NCBI GenBank assembly: GCA_900549065.1
Contig: URNC01000013.1
Location: 1-22,686, forward strand
DNA: 22,686 nucleotides
Direction of reading: 5' to 3'
From: an uncultured Collinsella sp.
GTDB taxonomy: Bacteria > Actinomycetota > Coriobacteriia > Coriobacteriales > Coriobacteriaceae
This document shows positions 1 to 7,703 of this stretch, in pieces. The position numbers were made by a program, and so were the translations under genes. Position 1 is the stretch's first letter; the number at the start of each line of letters is the position of its first letter. The notes beneath the pieces were generated by a model. It worked only from the letters and a program-made list of their open reading frames with translations, was not told the DNA's origin and searched no databases.

Positions 1-1
1 C

Positions 2-388
2 CGTTTTGCCGATGGCGCGCTCGCAAGCATGGCCATCTCCGACGCCACCGCCAGCCCCTGGAACTGGGAGGCAACCGCTCGCGAGGATCCGCAGTACCGC
101 CCCTTCGACGCCGACGCCTACTTTATCGGCGGCACTAAGGGCGCCCTGTCGCTGCCCCGCCTGCACCAGTTCTCCTACGACGGCGCCTCCAACTGGCATA
201 AGCCGCTGCAGATGGAGATTCCGGCCGTCGACCCGGCACTGCCGCACAAGATGCAGCTCAAGCACTTTGTGAAGGTTGTCCGCCGCGAGGTCGAGCCCGT
301 CGTGACCCCCGCCGACAACGTTAAGACGCTCACGCTTCTCAACGCTATCAAGGAGGCCGCCGAGACCGGCCAGCTCGTCGAGCTGTAA
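2..388 (+). CDS. Gfo/Idh/MocA-family oxidoreductase, C-terminal fragment
   Basis: The frame is open from the window edge to a TAA at 386-388, so only about the last 128 residues of a larger protein are present. What is seen is the C-terminal substrate-domain pattern of NAD(P)-dependent dehydrogenases of this family: a DGALASMAISDATASPW-like strand (residues about 4-20 of the fragment), then YFIGGTKGALSLPRL, where the family carries a glycine-rich turn before the last sheet strands. The N-terminal Rossmann NAD-binding domain and the catalytic lysine lie outside the window, so substrate and cofactor cannot be read. Relatives act in the cytosol on sugars, inositols or similar polyols. The internal ATG at 29 is not the real start. 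A good terminator follows. Confidence 0.75.
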   Translation, partial: RFADGALASMAISDATASPWNWEATAREDPQYRPFDADAYFIGGTKGALSLPRLHQFSYDGASNWHKPLQMEIPAVDPALPHKMQLKHFVKVVRREVEPVVTPADNVKTLTLLNAIKEAAETGQLVEL

Positions 389-460
389 TGCCTTAAGAGC
401 GACCGCGGCAGAAACCCCATGCCGAACCCTTCGGTCCGTCACCAACAAGCCCCTCTTCTT

Positions 461-497
461 TGCCCCGCGAGCAGCCTCCTGCCCGCGGGGCATTTTG
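461..497 (+). terminator. Rho-independent terminator of the oxidoreductase gene
   Basis: A 9-bp perfect stem (461-469 with 484-492, arms tgccccgcg and cgcggggca) has a 14-nt loop and is followed by TTTT at 493-496. It lies about 75 bases after the stop codon at 388, on the same strand, and no other gene intervenes. Confidence 0.75.
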
Positions 498-557
498 CTA
501 CCTTGCCGACGATTTTTCTGGGGCGGGGGCTATTTTGCACCTCGGCTTGATTCGTTC

Positions 558-717
558 GCCACGAAATGGGCCTATCTACTACGTTTAACCGACCGCCCTC
601 AACCATGCCGAATTTCCTAAAATCAAAAGCGCAGGTAGACGGCTTGCGCATTCTCGGAAAACCGGGGGATGGTCGACCCATACGGTTCAAACGTAGTAGA
701 TAGGTCGTTTTCGTGGC
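558..717. repeat. Long imperfect palindrome upstream of tex
   Basis: This fills most of the 411-base gene-free stretch 389-799. The core arms are 16 bp and perfect: cctatctactacgttt at 571-586 and its reverse complement at 689-704. Pairing continues inward after one bulged base (587-591 with 683-687) and again at 602-606 with 669-673, and outward with nine bases, gccacgaaa at 558-566 and tttcgtggc at 709-717. A small hairpin (gcgca/tgcgc) sits near the centre. The whole 160 bases can fold as one long hairpin or cruciform. No open frame inside looks coding. It may be a non-autonomous (MITE- or REP-like) element or a structured leader of tex. Its class is inference. Confidence 0.7.
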
Positions 718-799
718 GCGGGCCCAAAACAGTCTTTTGAAACGGGTGGTATCCTTGGTAGCCCTGTGCTGCAAACGCACCTTAAACGCAAGGAGTCCC

Positions 800-2947
800 A
801 TGGATCTTATCGCCCAGCTCGCCCACGAGCTCAACCTTAAGGCCGCCAACATCGAGGCAGCCGTCAAGCTCATCGACGAGGGCAACACCATCCCCTTTAT
901 CTCGCGCTACCGCAAGGAAGCCACGGGCGGAATGGACGACGTCGCCCTGCGCACACTCGACGAGCGCCTGTCTTACCTGCGCAATCTTGAACAGCGCAAA
1001 GAGGACGTCATTCTGCTCATCGACGCCCAGGGCAAACTTACGCCCGAGCTCGAACAGCAAATTCGCGAGGCCACGCAGCTCCAGCGTGTCGAGGACCTCT
1101 ACAAGCCCTACCGCAAAAAGCGCATGACCCGCGCACAGAAGGCCCGCGAGGCAGGCCTGGAGCCGCTTGCCAACATGATCATCATGCAGGCATCCGCCAA
1201 GGGCAGCGCGCTCGACACCGCCGCGGCCTACGTCAACGAGGAAGCCGGCTTCGACACGCCCGAGAAGGCGCTCGCCGGCGCGGCGGACATCGTGGCCGAG
1301 ACGGTGGCCGAAGACCCCGAGAACGTCGCCGACCTGCGCGCCTTTACGCAAAACACCGCCGACATCATCGTCGAGGCCACCGACCCCGCCGAGAAGACCC
1401 CCTACGAGCCGTACTACAGCTATGACGAGCCGCTGCGCCGTATACCCAACCACCGCGTGCTGGCTATCGACCGCGGTGAGCGCGAGGGCAAACTCCGCGT
1501 GCGCGTGAACGTCGACGGCGCCGCCGCCACGGCACGCCTCGGCAGCCGTTGGCCCCGACGCCAGGGCGTCTTCGCGCCCGTCTTCGATGCCGCCATCGCC
1601 GACGGTTACAAGCGCCTCATGGCCCCCTCGCTGGAGCGCGAGGCCCGCGCCAAGCTCACCGTCCGCGCGCAGACCGAGGCCATTAATGTCTTTGCCAAGA
1701 ACCTCGAGGGCCTGCTCTCGGCACGCCCCGTGCGCGGCGCCCGCGTGCTCGCGCTTGATCCGGGATACCGCACCGGCTGCAAGGTCGCCGTCATGGACGA
1801 GACCGGCAAGCTGCTCGACCACGGCGTGGTCTACCCCACCAAGCCGCGCCACGACGTCGCTGGCACCAAGCGCGAGCTCGCCCGCCTCGTCAAGAAGGAC
1901 GGTGTCAACACCATCGTCATCGGCAACGGCACCGCCAGCCGCGAGACCGAGGAAGTCGTCTCGGAGTTCATTGCCGAGCAGGCGCCTGAGCTGCGATACA
2001 CCATCGTCAACGAGGCCGGCGCATCGGTGTACTCCGCCTCCGAGCTCGCCAGCCAGGAGTATCCCGATCTGGACGTCACCGTGCGTGGCGCCATGAGCCT
2101 GGGCCGCCGTCTACAGGACCCGCTGGCAGAGCTCGTCAAGATCCCGCCCCAGTCCATCGGCGTTGGCCAGTACCAGCACGACCTTGACTAGGCCGAGCTT
2201 TCGCGCACCCTGGGCCATGTGGTGGAGGACGTCGTCAACCGCGTGGGCGTCGACGTGAATACCGCGAGCGCAAGCCTGCTGGGATACGTATCGGGCATCA
2301 CGCCGAGCGTGGCCAAAAACATCGTGGCCTACCGCGAGGAAAACGGTGCCTTTACCGATCGCCGCCAGCTTAAGAAGGTCCCCAAGCTGGGACCCAAGGC
2401 ATATCTCAACGCCGCGGGCTTTTTGCGCATCAGCGGCGGCAAGAACCCACTCGACGCGACAAGCGTCCACCCCGAGAGCTATGAGGTGGCCACATCCGTC
2501 CTGAAGCGCGCCGGCGTTGGGGCCAGCGAGCTCAGCCGCGGCGGCGTGCCCGACATCGAGCGCCGTCTGGGCAGCATCTCGGCACTGGCCAGCGACCTAG
2601 ACTGCGGTACCCTCACGCTCATCGACATCGTTAACGAGCTCAAGAAGCCCGGCCGCGACCCGCGCGACGACGCGCCCGAGGTGGTCTTTAGCCGCTCAGC
2701 GCTTTCCATCGACGACCTGGAACCCGGCATGGAACTCAAGGGCACGGTGCGCAACGTCGTCGACTTTGGCGCGTTCGTCGACGTGGGCGTGCACCAGGAC
2801 GGCCTCGTGCATATCTCCAAGCTGGCCAACCGCTTTGTCAAGCACCCGAGCGACGTGGTGCGCGTCGGTGACACGGTCAAGGTGTGGGTCGAGAAGGTCG
2901 ATCGCGACCGCAAAAAGATCTCCCTCACCATGGTACAGGGCAAGTAA
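800..2947 (+). pseudogene. tex: tex, transcription accessory protein, interrupted by an in-frame amber codon
   Basis: Tex is a cytosolic nucleic-acid-binding protein linked to transcription and RNA metabolism. The start is ATG 800, with aaggag at 790-795 just upstream. If read through, the frame gives 715 residues, near the usual family length of 720-780. Visible parts in order: the Tex N-terminal hallmark (IPFISRYRKEATGG, about residues 31-44), the YqgF/RNase H-like domain starting at RVLALDPGYRTG (about 315-326), helix-hairpin-helix segments (VNTASASLLGYVSGITPSVA, then KLGPKAYLNAAGF), and an S1 domain (about 639-712, GTVRNVVDFGAFVDVGVHQD). Codon 464 (2189-2191) is TAG. In the E. coli alignment YQHDVSQTQL this position is Gln, so one C-to-T change of CAG explains it. 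The frame is unchanged on both sides. As read, the product lacks HhH and S1. A sequencing error remains possible. Confidence 0.88.
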
Positions 2948-2957
2948 ACCGCCAAAG

Positions 2958-3172
2958 CAAAGGTACCCCCTGTAGCGATGTGCAAAATCGCGAGTATTCT
3001 GCAAATTCCACCGTTCCGGATGCCCCTCAGAGACGAAAAAGCAAAAAAACAGCCCCCGTTTTAGCGTCGTCAGAGCCAAAACGGGGGCCGTTCCATGCTT
3101 CGGTCAACTGATAAAGACCTTTACCTTGCTGAATACTCTCAATTTTGCACGGCGCAGGCGGGGGTACCTTTG
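2958..3172. repeat. Long inverted repeat (47-bp arms) around a terminator hairpin
   Basis: The left arm 2958-3004 and right arm 3126-3172 are imperfect reverse complements over about 47 bases. Both tips read caaaggtacccc when oriented outward-in, and a second well-matched block is gtgcaaaat...gagtattc. The space between the arms (3005-3125) holds a terminator hairpin with its A/T-rich tail. The element begins 11 bases after the tex stop codon and is the left part of a 382-base gene-free stretch (2948-3329). No frame inside looks coding. Confidence 0.7.
3040..3088 (-). terminator. Minus-strand Rho-independent terminator
   Basis: There is an 11-bp perfect stem, gcccccgtttt at 3052-3062 with aaaacgggggc at 3078-3088, loop 15 nt. 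On the minus strand it is followed by a run of seven T (complement of aaaaaaa at 3044-3050), so it stops leftward transcripts, most likely from the transaldolase gene ending at 3330. On the plus strand there is no T run after the stem, so it is a poor terminator for tex. Confidence 0.75.
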
Positions 3173-3175
3173 CCC

Positions 3176-3217
3176 ACGGCAGGATATGGAAGCCAAGCGC
3201 CAACTTGCTGGCAAGCT
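3176..3217 (-). pseudogene. Remnant: second, diverged copy of the transaldolase 3' end
   Basis: Bases 3176-3201 match 3332-3357, the end of the neighbouring transaldolase gene, at 24 of 26 positions. Read on the minus strand, this copy encodes ELASKLALGFHILP, against FAKDIAALGFHILP in the intact gene. Across LGFHILP the two base differences are synonymous (Leu and Gly third positions). The copy lacks the stop codon (TGG instead of TAG) and has no upstream gene body. It is therefore a scrap of a related gene rather than a fresh copy. It could be the scar of allelic recombination or an att-like repeat left by an element that targeted the gene end. Confidence 0.55.
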
Positions 3218-3230
3218 CGTACCGGCAGCC

Positions 3231-3296
3231 CCGGCCTTTCCTTTGCCTAGCGCGACCCTCGCGGAGCGCGTGAGCGATAGGGAAAGGAAAGGCCGG
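3231..3296. repeat. 66-bp hairpin-forming palindrome downstream of the transaldolase gene
   Basis: Arms ccggcctttccttt (3231-3244) and aaaggaaaggccgg (3283-3296) are a perfect 14-bp inverted repeat. The inner part (cctagcgc against gcgatagg, and cgcg blocks) pairs further with small bulges. It lies 34 bases beyond the transaldolase stop codon, between the two copies of that gene's 3' end. It may protect or end the leftward mRNA, but no T run follows it. Confidence 0.6.
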
Positions 3297-3329
3297 AGCG
3301 AACAGCCCACGGTACAGTCGGTGTTCGCG

Positions 3330-4034
3330 CTACGGCAGGATATGGAAACCGAGCGCCGCGATATCCTTGGCAAAGCCGCGCACGGTGTCGAGCGAGACCT
3401 CGTACGGGTCGCGACCAATGTTCTTGCGCTTGGCCAGGATGCTGTTGGGCACCGTAATGATCTGGCAACCGCAGGCCTCGGCCTGGTAAATGTTGATGAG
3501 CTCGCGCGTGGACGCCCACAGGACCTCGCAGTTGGGCTTTGCGGCGGCCTTCTTGACCGACTCCGTCATAAACGGAATGGGGTCGACGCCGGTATCGGCG
3601 ATGCGGCCGGCAAAGAGCGAGATGATGGACGGCGTCTCGGCGTCGACGGCCTCGACCATCTCATCAACCTGCGTAGGCGTAAAGATGGTGGTGACGTTGA
3701 CCTTGATGCCGTCGGCCGAAAGCTTGCGGACCAGCTCGGCGGTGGACTCGCCCTTGGTGGTCACGCACGGAATCTTGACGTAGACGTTCTCGGCCCAGGT
3801 AGCGATCTCGCGCGCCTCGACCTCCATGGTCTCGACGTCGTCGGCAAAGACCTCAAACGAGACGGACACATCGGTGATGTGGGCCAGGACCTCCTTGGCA
3901 AACGCGCGGTAATCCGTCACGCCGCCCTTCTTCATAAGGGACGGGTTGGTCGTGAAACCCTGAACGTTGCCGTTCTCGTACATGTCGAGCATGCCCTCGA
4001 GGTTTGCACCGTCAGCGAACACCTTGATTGCCAT
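3330..4034 (-). CDS. Transaldolase / fructose-6-phosphate aldolase family protein
   Basis: This is a predicted 234-residue TIM-barrel aldolase of the small transaldolase (TalC/FSA-like) type, a cytosolic enzyme that moves or cleaves a dihydroxyacetone unit of sugar phosphates. Seen: MAIKVFADGANLEG at the N-terminus, GFTTNPSLMKK (about 26-36), the Schiff-base lysine in VYVKIP (K87), NVTTIF (113-118) and SLFAGRIADTG (139-149), all standard positions of the family. Length fits FSA-type enzymes (about 215-235) rather than the 315-residue TalB type. The start is ATG at 4032-4034 with aaagga upstream; a frame extension to 4058 lacks such support. The stop is TAG. Whether the true reaction is transaldolase or F6P aldolase cannot be read from sequence alone. 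The HAD phosphatase gene lies upstream on the same strand, 193 bases away. Confidence 0.85.
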   Translation of the reverse strand: MAIKVFADGANLEGMLDMYENGNVQGFTTNPSLMKKGGVTDYRAFAKEVLAHITDVSVSFEVFADDVETMEVEAREIATWAENVYVKIPCVTTKGESTAELVRKLSADGIKVNVTTIFTPTQVDEMVEAVDAETPSIISLFAGRIADTGVDPIPFMTESVKKAAAKPNCEVLWASTRELINIYQAEACGCQIITVPNSILAKRKNIGRDPYEVSLDTVRGFAKDIAALGFHILP

Positions 4035-4064
4035 CTGCCTGATTCCTTTCGTTAGCATACGGCC

Positions 4065-4097
4065 GATAAACTGCTAAACACTTTACCTATGTTTATC
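4065..4097. promoter_or_regulatory. Short inverted repeat upstream of the transaldolase gene
   Basis: gataaac (4065-4071) and gtttatc (4091-4097) form a 7-bp inverted repeat centred about 45 bases before the transaldolase start, in the AT-rich stretch where its promoter should be. Gcc and ggc flank the two sides with a 2-base offset. It could be an operator; nothing else supports this. Confidence 0.25.
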
Positions 4098-4135
4098 AAG
4101 GCGTGAGCTGCGGGTTTTTATCTTCTCGGCGAACG

Positions 4136-4155
4136 GTATAAACACCTCAGTGTTT
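4136..4155 (-). terminator. Weak hairpin downstream of the HAD phosphatase gene
   Basis: A 6-bp stem, aaacac (4140-4145) with gtgttt (4150-4155), has a 4-nt loop about 75 bases after the stop of the leftward HAD gene. On the minus strand it runs into gtgtttat, a short T-containing tail. It is weak and may not function. Confidence 0.25.
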
Positions 4156-4227
4156 GGATTGATAAATCGATTGAGCATGCAAAAGCAAGGAGTCGCAGTT
4201 GGAGCAAACGTCAGAACGCGGGATTCA

Positions 4228-5055
4228 TTAGATGAGGCCGAAATGCTGCATCGCCGTGACAGTGCCGTCGTGTGCGACATCGTCAGTCACGTAGTCGGCG
4301 ACCGCTTTGACCTCGGACATGGCGTTGCCCATGGCGACAGCCGTCTCGACGGCAGCGAGCATGCCCAGGTCGTTGCCCGAATCGCCAAAGCCAAAGGTGC
4401 GCGCATTTCCCTCGCGGCCCAGATACGTCAGCGCTCGCGCCACGCCCACTCCCTTGTTGATGCCCTTGGGGCTCAGCTCGCGATTCTGGCCACCGGTGTT
4501 GCAGGCCTCAAAATAGCGCTCGATAAAGCCGTCATCGTTGGCAACGCGAGCCAAACTGGGCACATTGAGGCATACCTTGCCCACGCGCAGACTGCCGTCG
4601 ACGCGCATCTCCTCGGCGCTGTGCACCACAGAAGTGCCGATCAGAGACGACTGCTCAACACCCGCGGGTTCCAGGGCAAAAGTAGCCACGTTGGTCTCGA
4701 AAAAGGCCTCAATCCCTGCCGCGGCCATACGGCGTGCAAGCTCCTCGATAACGTCCTCGCCAAAGCAGTCCTCATGCACCACGCGGCCCTCGACCTCGAG
4801 CGTGGCGCCCGCCATGGCAACGACACCCGCGGGGTCGAGCGCACGCAAGCTGTCCGCGATGAGCCACAGGGGGCGACCCGTGCAGATAAACGCCTTGTGC
4901 CCCGCGTCGCGCAGACGATGAAACGCCTCGACGACCATCTGCGAGGGGCGAACCGCCGAAAAGTCCTTATCGGTCATATCGTCGGGATCGAACGACGTCA
5001 GCGTGCCGTCCACGTCAAAAAAGAGCACAGCGGATTCGGGGTACGCATCAATCAT
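4228..5055 (-). CDS. HAD superfamily (Cof-type, class IIB) phosphatase
   Basis: This 275-residue protein is a cytosolic Mg-dependent phosphatase of the haloacid dehalogenase superfamily. All four HAD motifs are visible: motif I FFDVDGTLT (nucleophile D14, acid D16), motif II ICTGR (T59), the motif III lysine in GINKG (K201) and motif IV GFGDSGND (223-229). The long insert between motifs II and III is the alpha/beta C2B cap of Cof/YidA-type enzymes, which act on sugar phosphates, flavin or pyridoxal phosphates. The exact substrate cannot be told. The start ATG at 5053-5055 has aaagga 7 bases upstream; the frame extension to 5091 lacks support. The gene is divergent from rlmKL, and the two share a 75-base promoter region. 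Confidence 0.88.
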   Translation of the reverse strand: MIDAYPESAVLFFDVDGTLTSFDPDDMTDKDFSAVRPSQMVVEAFHRLRDAGHKAFICTGRPLWLIADSLRALDPAGVVAMAGATLEVEGRVVHEDCFGEDVIEELARRMAAAGIEAFFETNVATFALEPAGVEQSSLIGTSVVHSAEEMRVDGSLRVGKVCLNVPSLARVANDDGFIERYFEACNTGGQNRELSPKGINKGVGVARALTYLGREGNARTFGFGDSGNDLGMLAAVETAVAMGNAMSEVKAVADYVTDDVAHDGTVTAMQHFGLI

Positions 5056-5097
5056 ATGGGTTCCTTTCGAGGATAAGGGCAAACGAAGCATCCATCA

Positions 5098-5103
5098 TAT
5101 AAT
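5098..5103 (+). promoter_or_regulatory. -10 box for rlmKL
   Basis: A perfect TATAAT lies 27 bases before the rlmKL start codon, inside the 75-base gap between the divergent HAD and rlmKL genes. No good -35 hexamer is visible 16-18 bases upstream. A ribosome binding site, agagagg (5118-5124), precedes ATG 5131. Confidence 0.5.
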
Positions 5104-5130
5104 GGAGCGACGCAACCAGAGAGGTCACCC

Positions 5131-7698
5131 ATGGAATTTTACGCAAGCTGCCCCGAGGGCTTTGAGTCCGCACTCGCCGATGAGCTTAAACGCCTCGGGC
5201 TTTCGCATGTTCGCCGGCTGAAGGGCCGCGCCACGTTTGAGGGCGAGCTCGAAGAAGGCTACCGCGCCTGTCTGCGGTCGCGCCTGGCGAGCCGCGTGTT
5301 CGTGGTACTCGGGCGCTTTGAGGCGCAGGATGCCGACGAGCTGTACGATGGCGTTTACGACATCGCCTGGGAGACCATCATCCGCCCCGGCGCCACCATC
5401 GCCATTACCGCCCGCGGCGTGACCGAGCAGCTGCGCAACACGCGCTTCTCGGCCCTGCGCGCCAAGGACGCATTGTGCGACCGCCTGGCCGAGACCACGG
5501 GCCGTCGCGCCGACGTCGATGCCGCTGACCCCGATGTTCACCTACTGCTTTCGTTGCGCCAGCGCCGCGCGAGCATAAGCCTAGACCTTTCGGGCGACCC
5601 GCTGTTCAAGCGCCTGCCGCCCGCGGCGACCCGTGCCGGCGAGGGCGCGCACGTGCTGCGCCCCGACTACGCCGCTCTGGTGCTGGCGCAGGTCGGCTGG
5701 ACCGCACTGTGCGAGCGCGAGCTGACGGCCGATGATTACGAGAATGAAGCCCTGCCCACGCTGATCGATGCCTCGTGCGCCGGCGGCGGTCTGCTGCTGG
5801 AGGCCGTGAATATCCTGACCGACCGCGCCCCGGGTGCCGCACGCAAGCACTGGGGTTTTGAGGGCTGGCAGCTGCATGATGCCGACCTATGGGAACAACT
5901 GCTTGCCGAGGCGCGCGAGCGCGAGGCGACGGCGCGCGAGCGCCAGGCGCGCATCGTGGCCGTAGACATCGACCCCGCCGCCCGCAAGACTGCCGAGCGT
6001 ATGATCAAGTGCGCCGGCTACAAGCGTTTCGTCGACTTTTGCGCTGCCAAACCAGCCACCGTGCTGGACCATGCAGGCGCCGTCGCCGGCGCCGCCGTGG
6101 TCGCAGACACCACCGAGACCCCGCTTTCGCTCATGCACGACGCCATGACGCTGGTCGGCGAGCTGCGCCGCGCGCCCGAGCTTGCCGCAGCGCCGGTCGC
6201 CGCGCTCACCCGCGACGGATTGCTGGCCCGCGCGCTCCATGCCGAGCCCGCGCGCTCCATCGCCGTCATGCCCAATAACGAGGAGGCGGCTCTTGAGGTT
6301 TGGCCCTCGCTCGACCACGCCGCCGCGACATTCGAAGCTGCGACCAGCGCAGATGCCGAGGCCGAGGTCGCGGATGCCAACGAAGCCAACGACGAAGCCG
6401 CCGACACTCCCATGCCCGAACCTGCCGCCACGCTCGACCTGGGCGACGGCAAGCCGCTGCCCGTGCTCATCCCCGAGTCCGAGCAGTTCGCCAACCGCCT
6501 GCGCAAGAACGCCCGCCTGCGTCGCAAGTGGGCAAAGCGCGAGGGCGTGAGCTGCTACCGCGTCTACGATGCCGACCTGCCCGACTATTCCGCCGCCATC
6601 GACCTGTACGAAGGCTGCCCGCAGACGCCGGGCCGCTGGCTCGTCATCGCCGAATACGCCGCGCCCAAGACCATCGATCCCACGCTGGCCCAGGCCCGCA
6701 TGCTCGACATCTTGGCCATCGCGCCGCGCATCCTAGATGTTCCCGCCGAGCATGTGCACGCCAAGGCCCGCATGCGTTCGCGCGGCGGCTCGCAGTACGG
6801 CAAGCAGGGTGCCGGCAAGGGCGGATCGGGCGAGCGTGCCAACATCGTGCGCCGTCGCCTGCCGCTCATCGAAGAGGGCGGCCTTACCTTTGCCGTCAAC
6901 TTTGACGACTATCTGGATGTGGGCATCTTCCTGGACCACCGCGTCACCCGCAACCTGGTGCGCGAGCACGCCAAACAGGCACGCCGTTTCCTCAACCTGT
7001 TCGCCTACACCGGCACCGCCACCTGCTATGCGGCAGACGGCGGCGTCGAGGAGACCGTGACGGTCGACCTTTCCAACACCTACCTGGACTGGGCCGAGCG
7101 CAACATGCGCCAGAACGGCTTTGTTGGCCCGCAGCATCACTTTGTGCGCGATGACGTGCTCGCCTGGATTCGCGACCAGCGCCAGACGCGCAACCGCTGG
7201 GACCTGATTTTTGTCGACCCGCCCACGTTTTCGAACTCGTCCAAGATGGGCCGCCGCACCTGGGATGTCCAGCGCGACCATGTTGAGCTTTTGGCCGGCG
7301 TATCTCGCCTGCTCGCACAGGGCGGACATGCCATCTTTAGCTGCAACCTGCGCGGCTTCCGCCCCGAAACGCGCAAGCTCGCACGCGCGGGCGTGGTGCT
7401 GGAGGACATTACGGCACAGACCATCCCCGAGGACTTCGCGCGCAACCAGAAGGTGCACCACTGCTATATCGTGCGCCGCCTGCCCATCGAGGATGCCATG
7501 GCCGAGGTCGGCTTTAGCGCCGAGGAGATTGCAGAGCGAACCGAGGAACTGCGCAATCCCGAGGCCCGCAAGCCCCGTGCGGCAGTACCCGCGCACGCGC
7601 AGGCCGGCAACGGCAAGTCCAACTTTACCGGCAAACCCTCCCCCGCCGGCAAGCCCAAAAAGAAGAAGTTCTACGCCAGCAAACCCAGGGGCAAATAA
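5131..7698 (+). CDS. rlmKL: RlmKL-type 23S rRNA methyltransferase fusion, RlmL half degenerate
   Basis: In E. coli the fused enzyme makes m2G2445 (RlmL half) and m7G2069 (RlmK half) in 23S rRNA. This 855-residue protein aligns along its length with the 702-residue E. coli enzyme from memory. An N-terminal THUMP region (about 45-155) is followed by the RlmL methyltransferase fold (about 175-350), a low-complexity Ala/Glu-rich insert (about 385-440), and the RlmK half (about 450-785) with TNRLRKN-like FANRLRKN, LFAYTGTATCYAA (SAM site, 623-635) and FVDPPTFSNS (694-703). A basic tail ends in KPKKKKFYASKPRGK. In the RlmL half the SAM motif DPMCGSGT is here DASCAGGG (213-220), and the catalytic NPPYG is replaced by an ADTTET stretch (325-330). 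The RlmK half looks intact. So m7G2069 activity is likely and m2G2445 activity doubtful. Confidence 0.87.
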   Translation: MEFYASCPEGFESALADELKRLGLSHVRRLKGRATFEGELEEGYRACLRSRLASRVFVVLGRFEAQDADELYDGVYDIAWETIIRPGATIAITARGVTEQLRNTRFSALRAKDALCDRLAETTGRRADVDAADPDVHLLLSLRQRRASISLDLSGDPLFKRLPPAATRAGEGAHVLRPDYAALVLAQVGWTALCERELTADDYENEALPTLIDASCAGGGLLLEAVNILTDRAPGAARKHWGFEGWQLHDADLWEQLLAEAREREATARERQARIVAVDIDPAARKTAERMIKCAGYKRFVDFCAAKPATVLDHAGAVAGAAVVADTTETPLSLMHDAMTLVGELRRAPELAAAPVAALTRDGLLARALHAEPARSIAVMPNNEEAALEVWPSLDHAAATFEAATSADAEAEVADANEANDEAADTPMPEPAATLDLGDGKPLPVLIPESEQFANRLRKNARLRRKWAKREGVSCYRVYDADLPDYSAAIDLYEGCPQTPGRWLVIAEYAAPKTIDPTLAQARMLDILAIAPRILDVPAEHVHAKARMRSRGGSQYGKQGAGKGGSGERANIVRRRLPLIEEGGLTFAVNFDDYLDVGIFLDHRVTRNLVREHAKQARRFLNLFAYTGTATCYAADGGVEETVTVDLSNTYLDWAERNMRQNGFVGPQHHFVRDDVLAWIRDQRQTRNRWDLIFVDPPTFSNSSKMGRRTWDVQRDHVELLAGVSRLLAQGGHAIFSCNLRGFRPETRKLARAGVVLEDITAQTIPEDFARNQKVHHCYIVRRLPIEDAMAEVGFSAEEIAERTEELRNPEARKPRAAVPAHAQAGNGKSNFTGKPSPAGKPKKKKFYASKPRGK

Positions 7699-7703
7699 AC
7701 AAA

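Noticed and set aside
782..1852. A 356-residue minus-strand open frame opposite tex
   Set aside because: Antisense to clear Tex domains; no ribosome site or recognisable motif. The same holds for frames at 6733-7596 (-) opposite rlmKL and 21157-22416 (+) opposite the ABC gene.
2189..2191. Amber recoding or general suppression of TAG
   Set aside because: TAG ends several intact genes here (transaldolase, kdpD, small membrane protein, LTA-synthase-like, ATPase), so TAG is an ordinary stop in this genome; local readthrough of tex cannot be excluded but has no supporting signal.
4150..5076. A 308-residue plus-strand frame opposite the HAD phosphatase gene
   Set aside because: It is the antisense of a gene with all four HAD motifs, and has no ribosome site.
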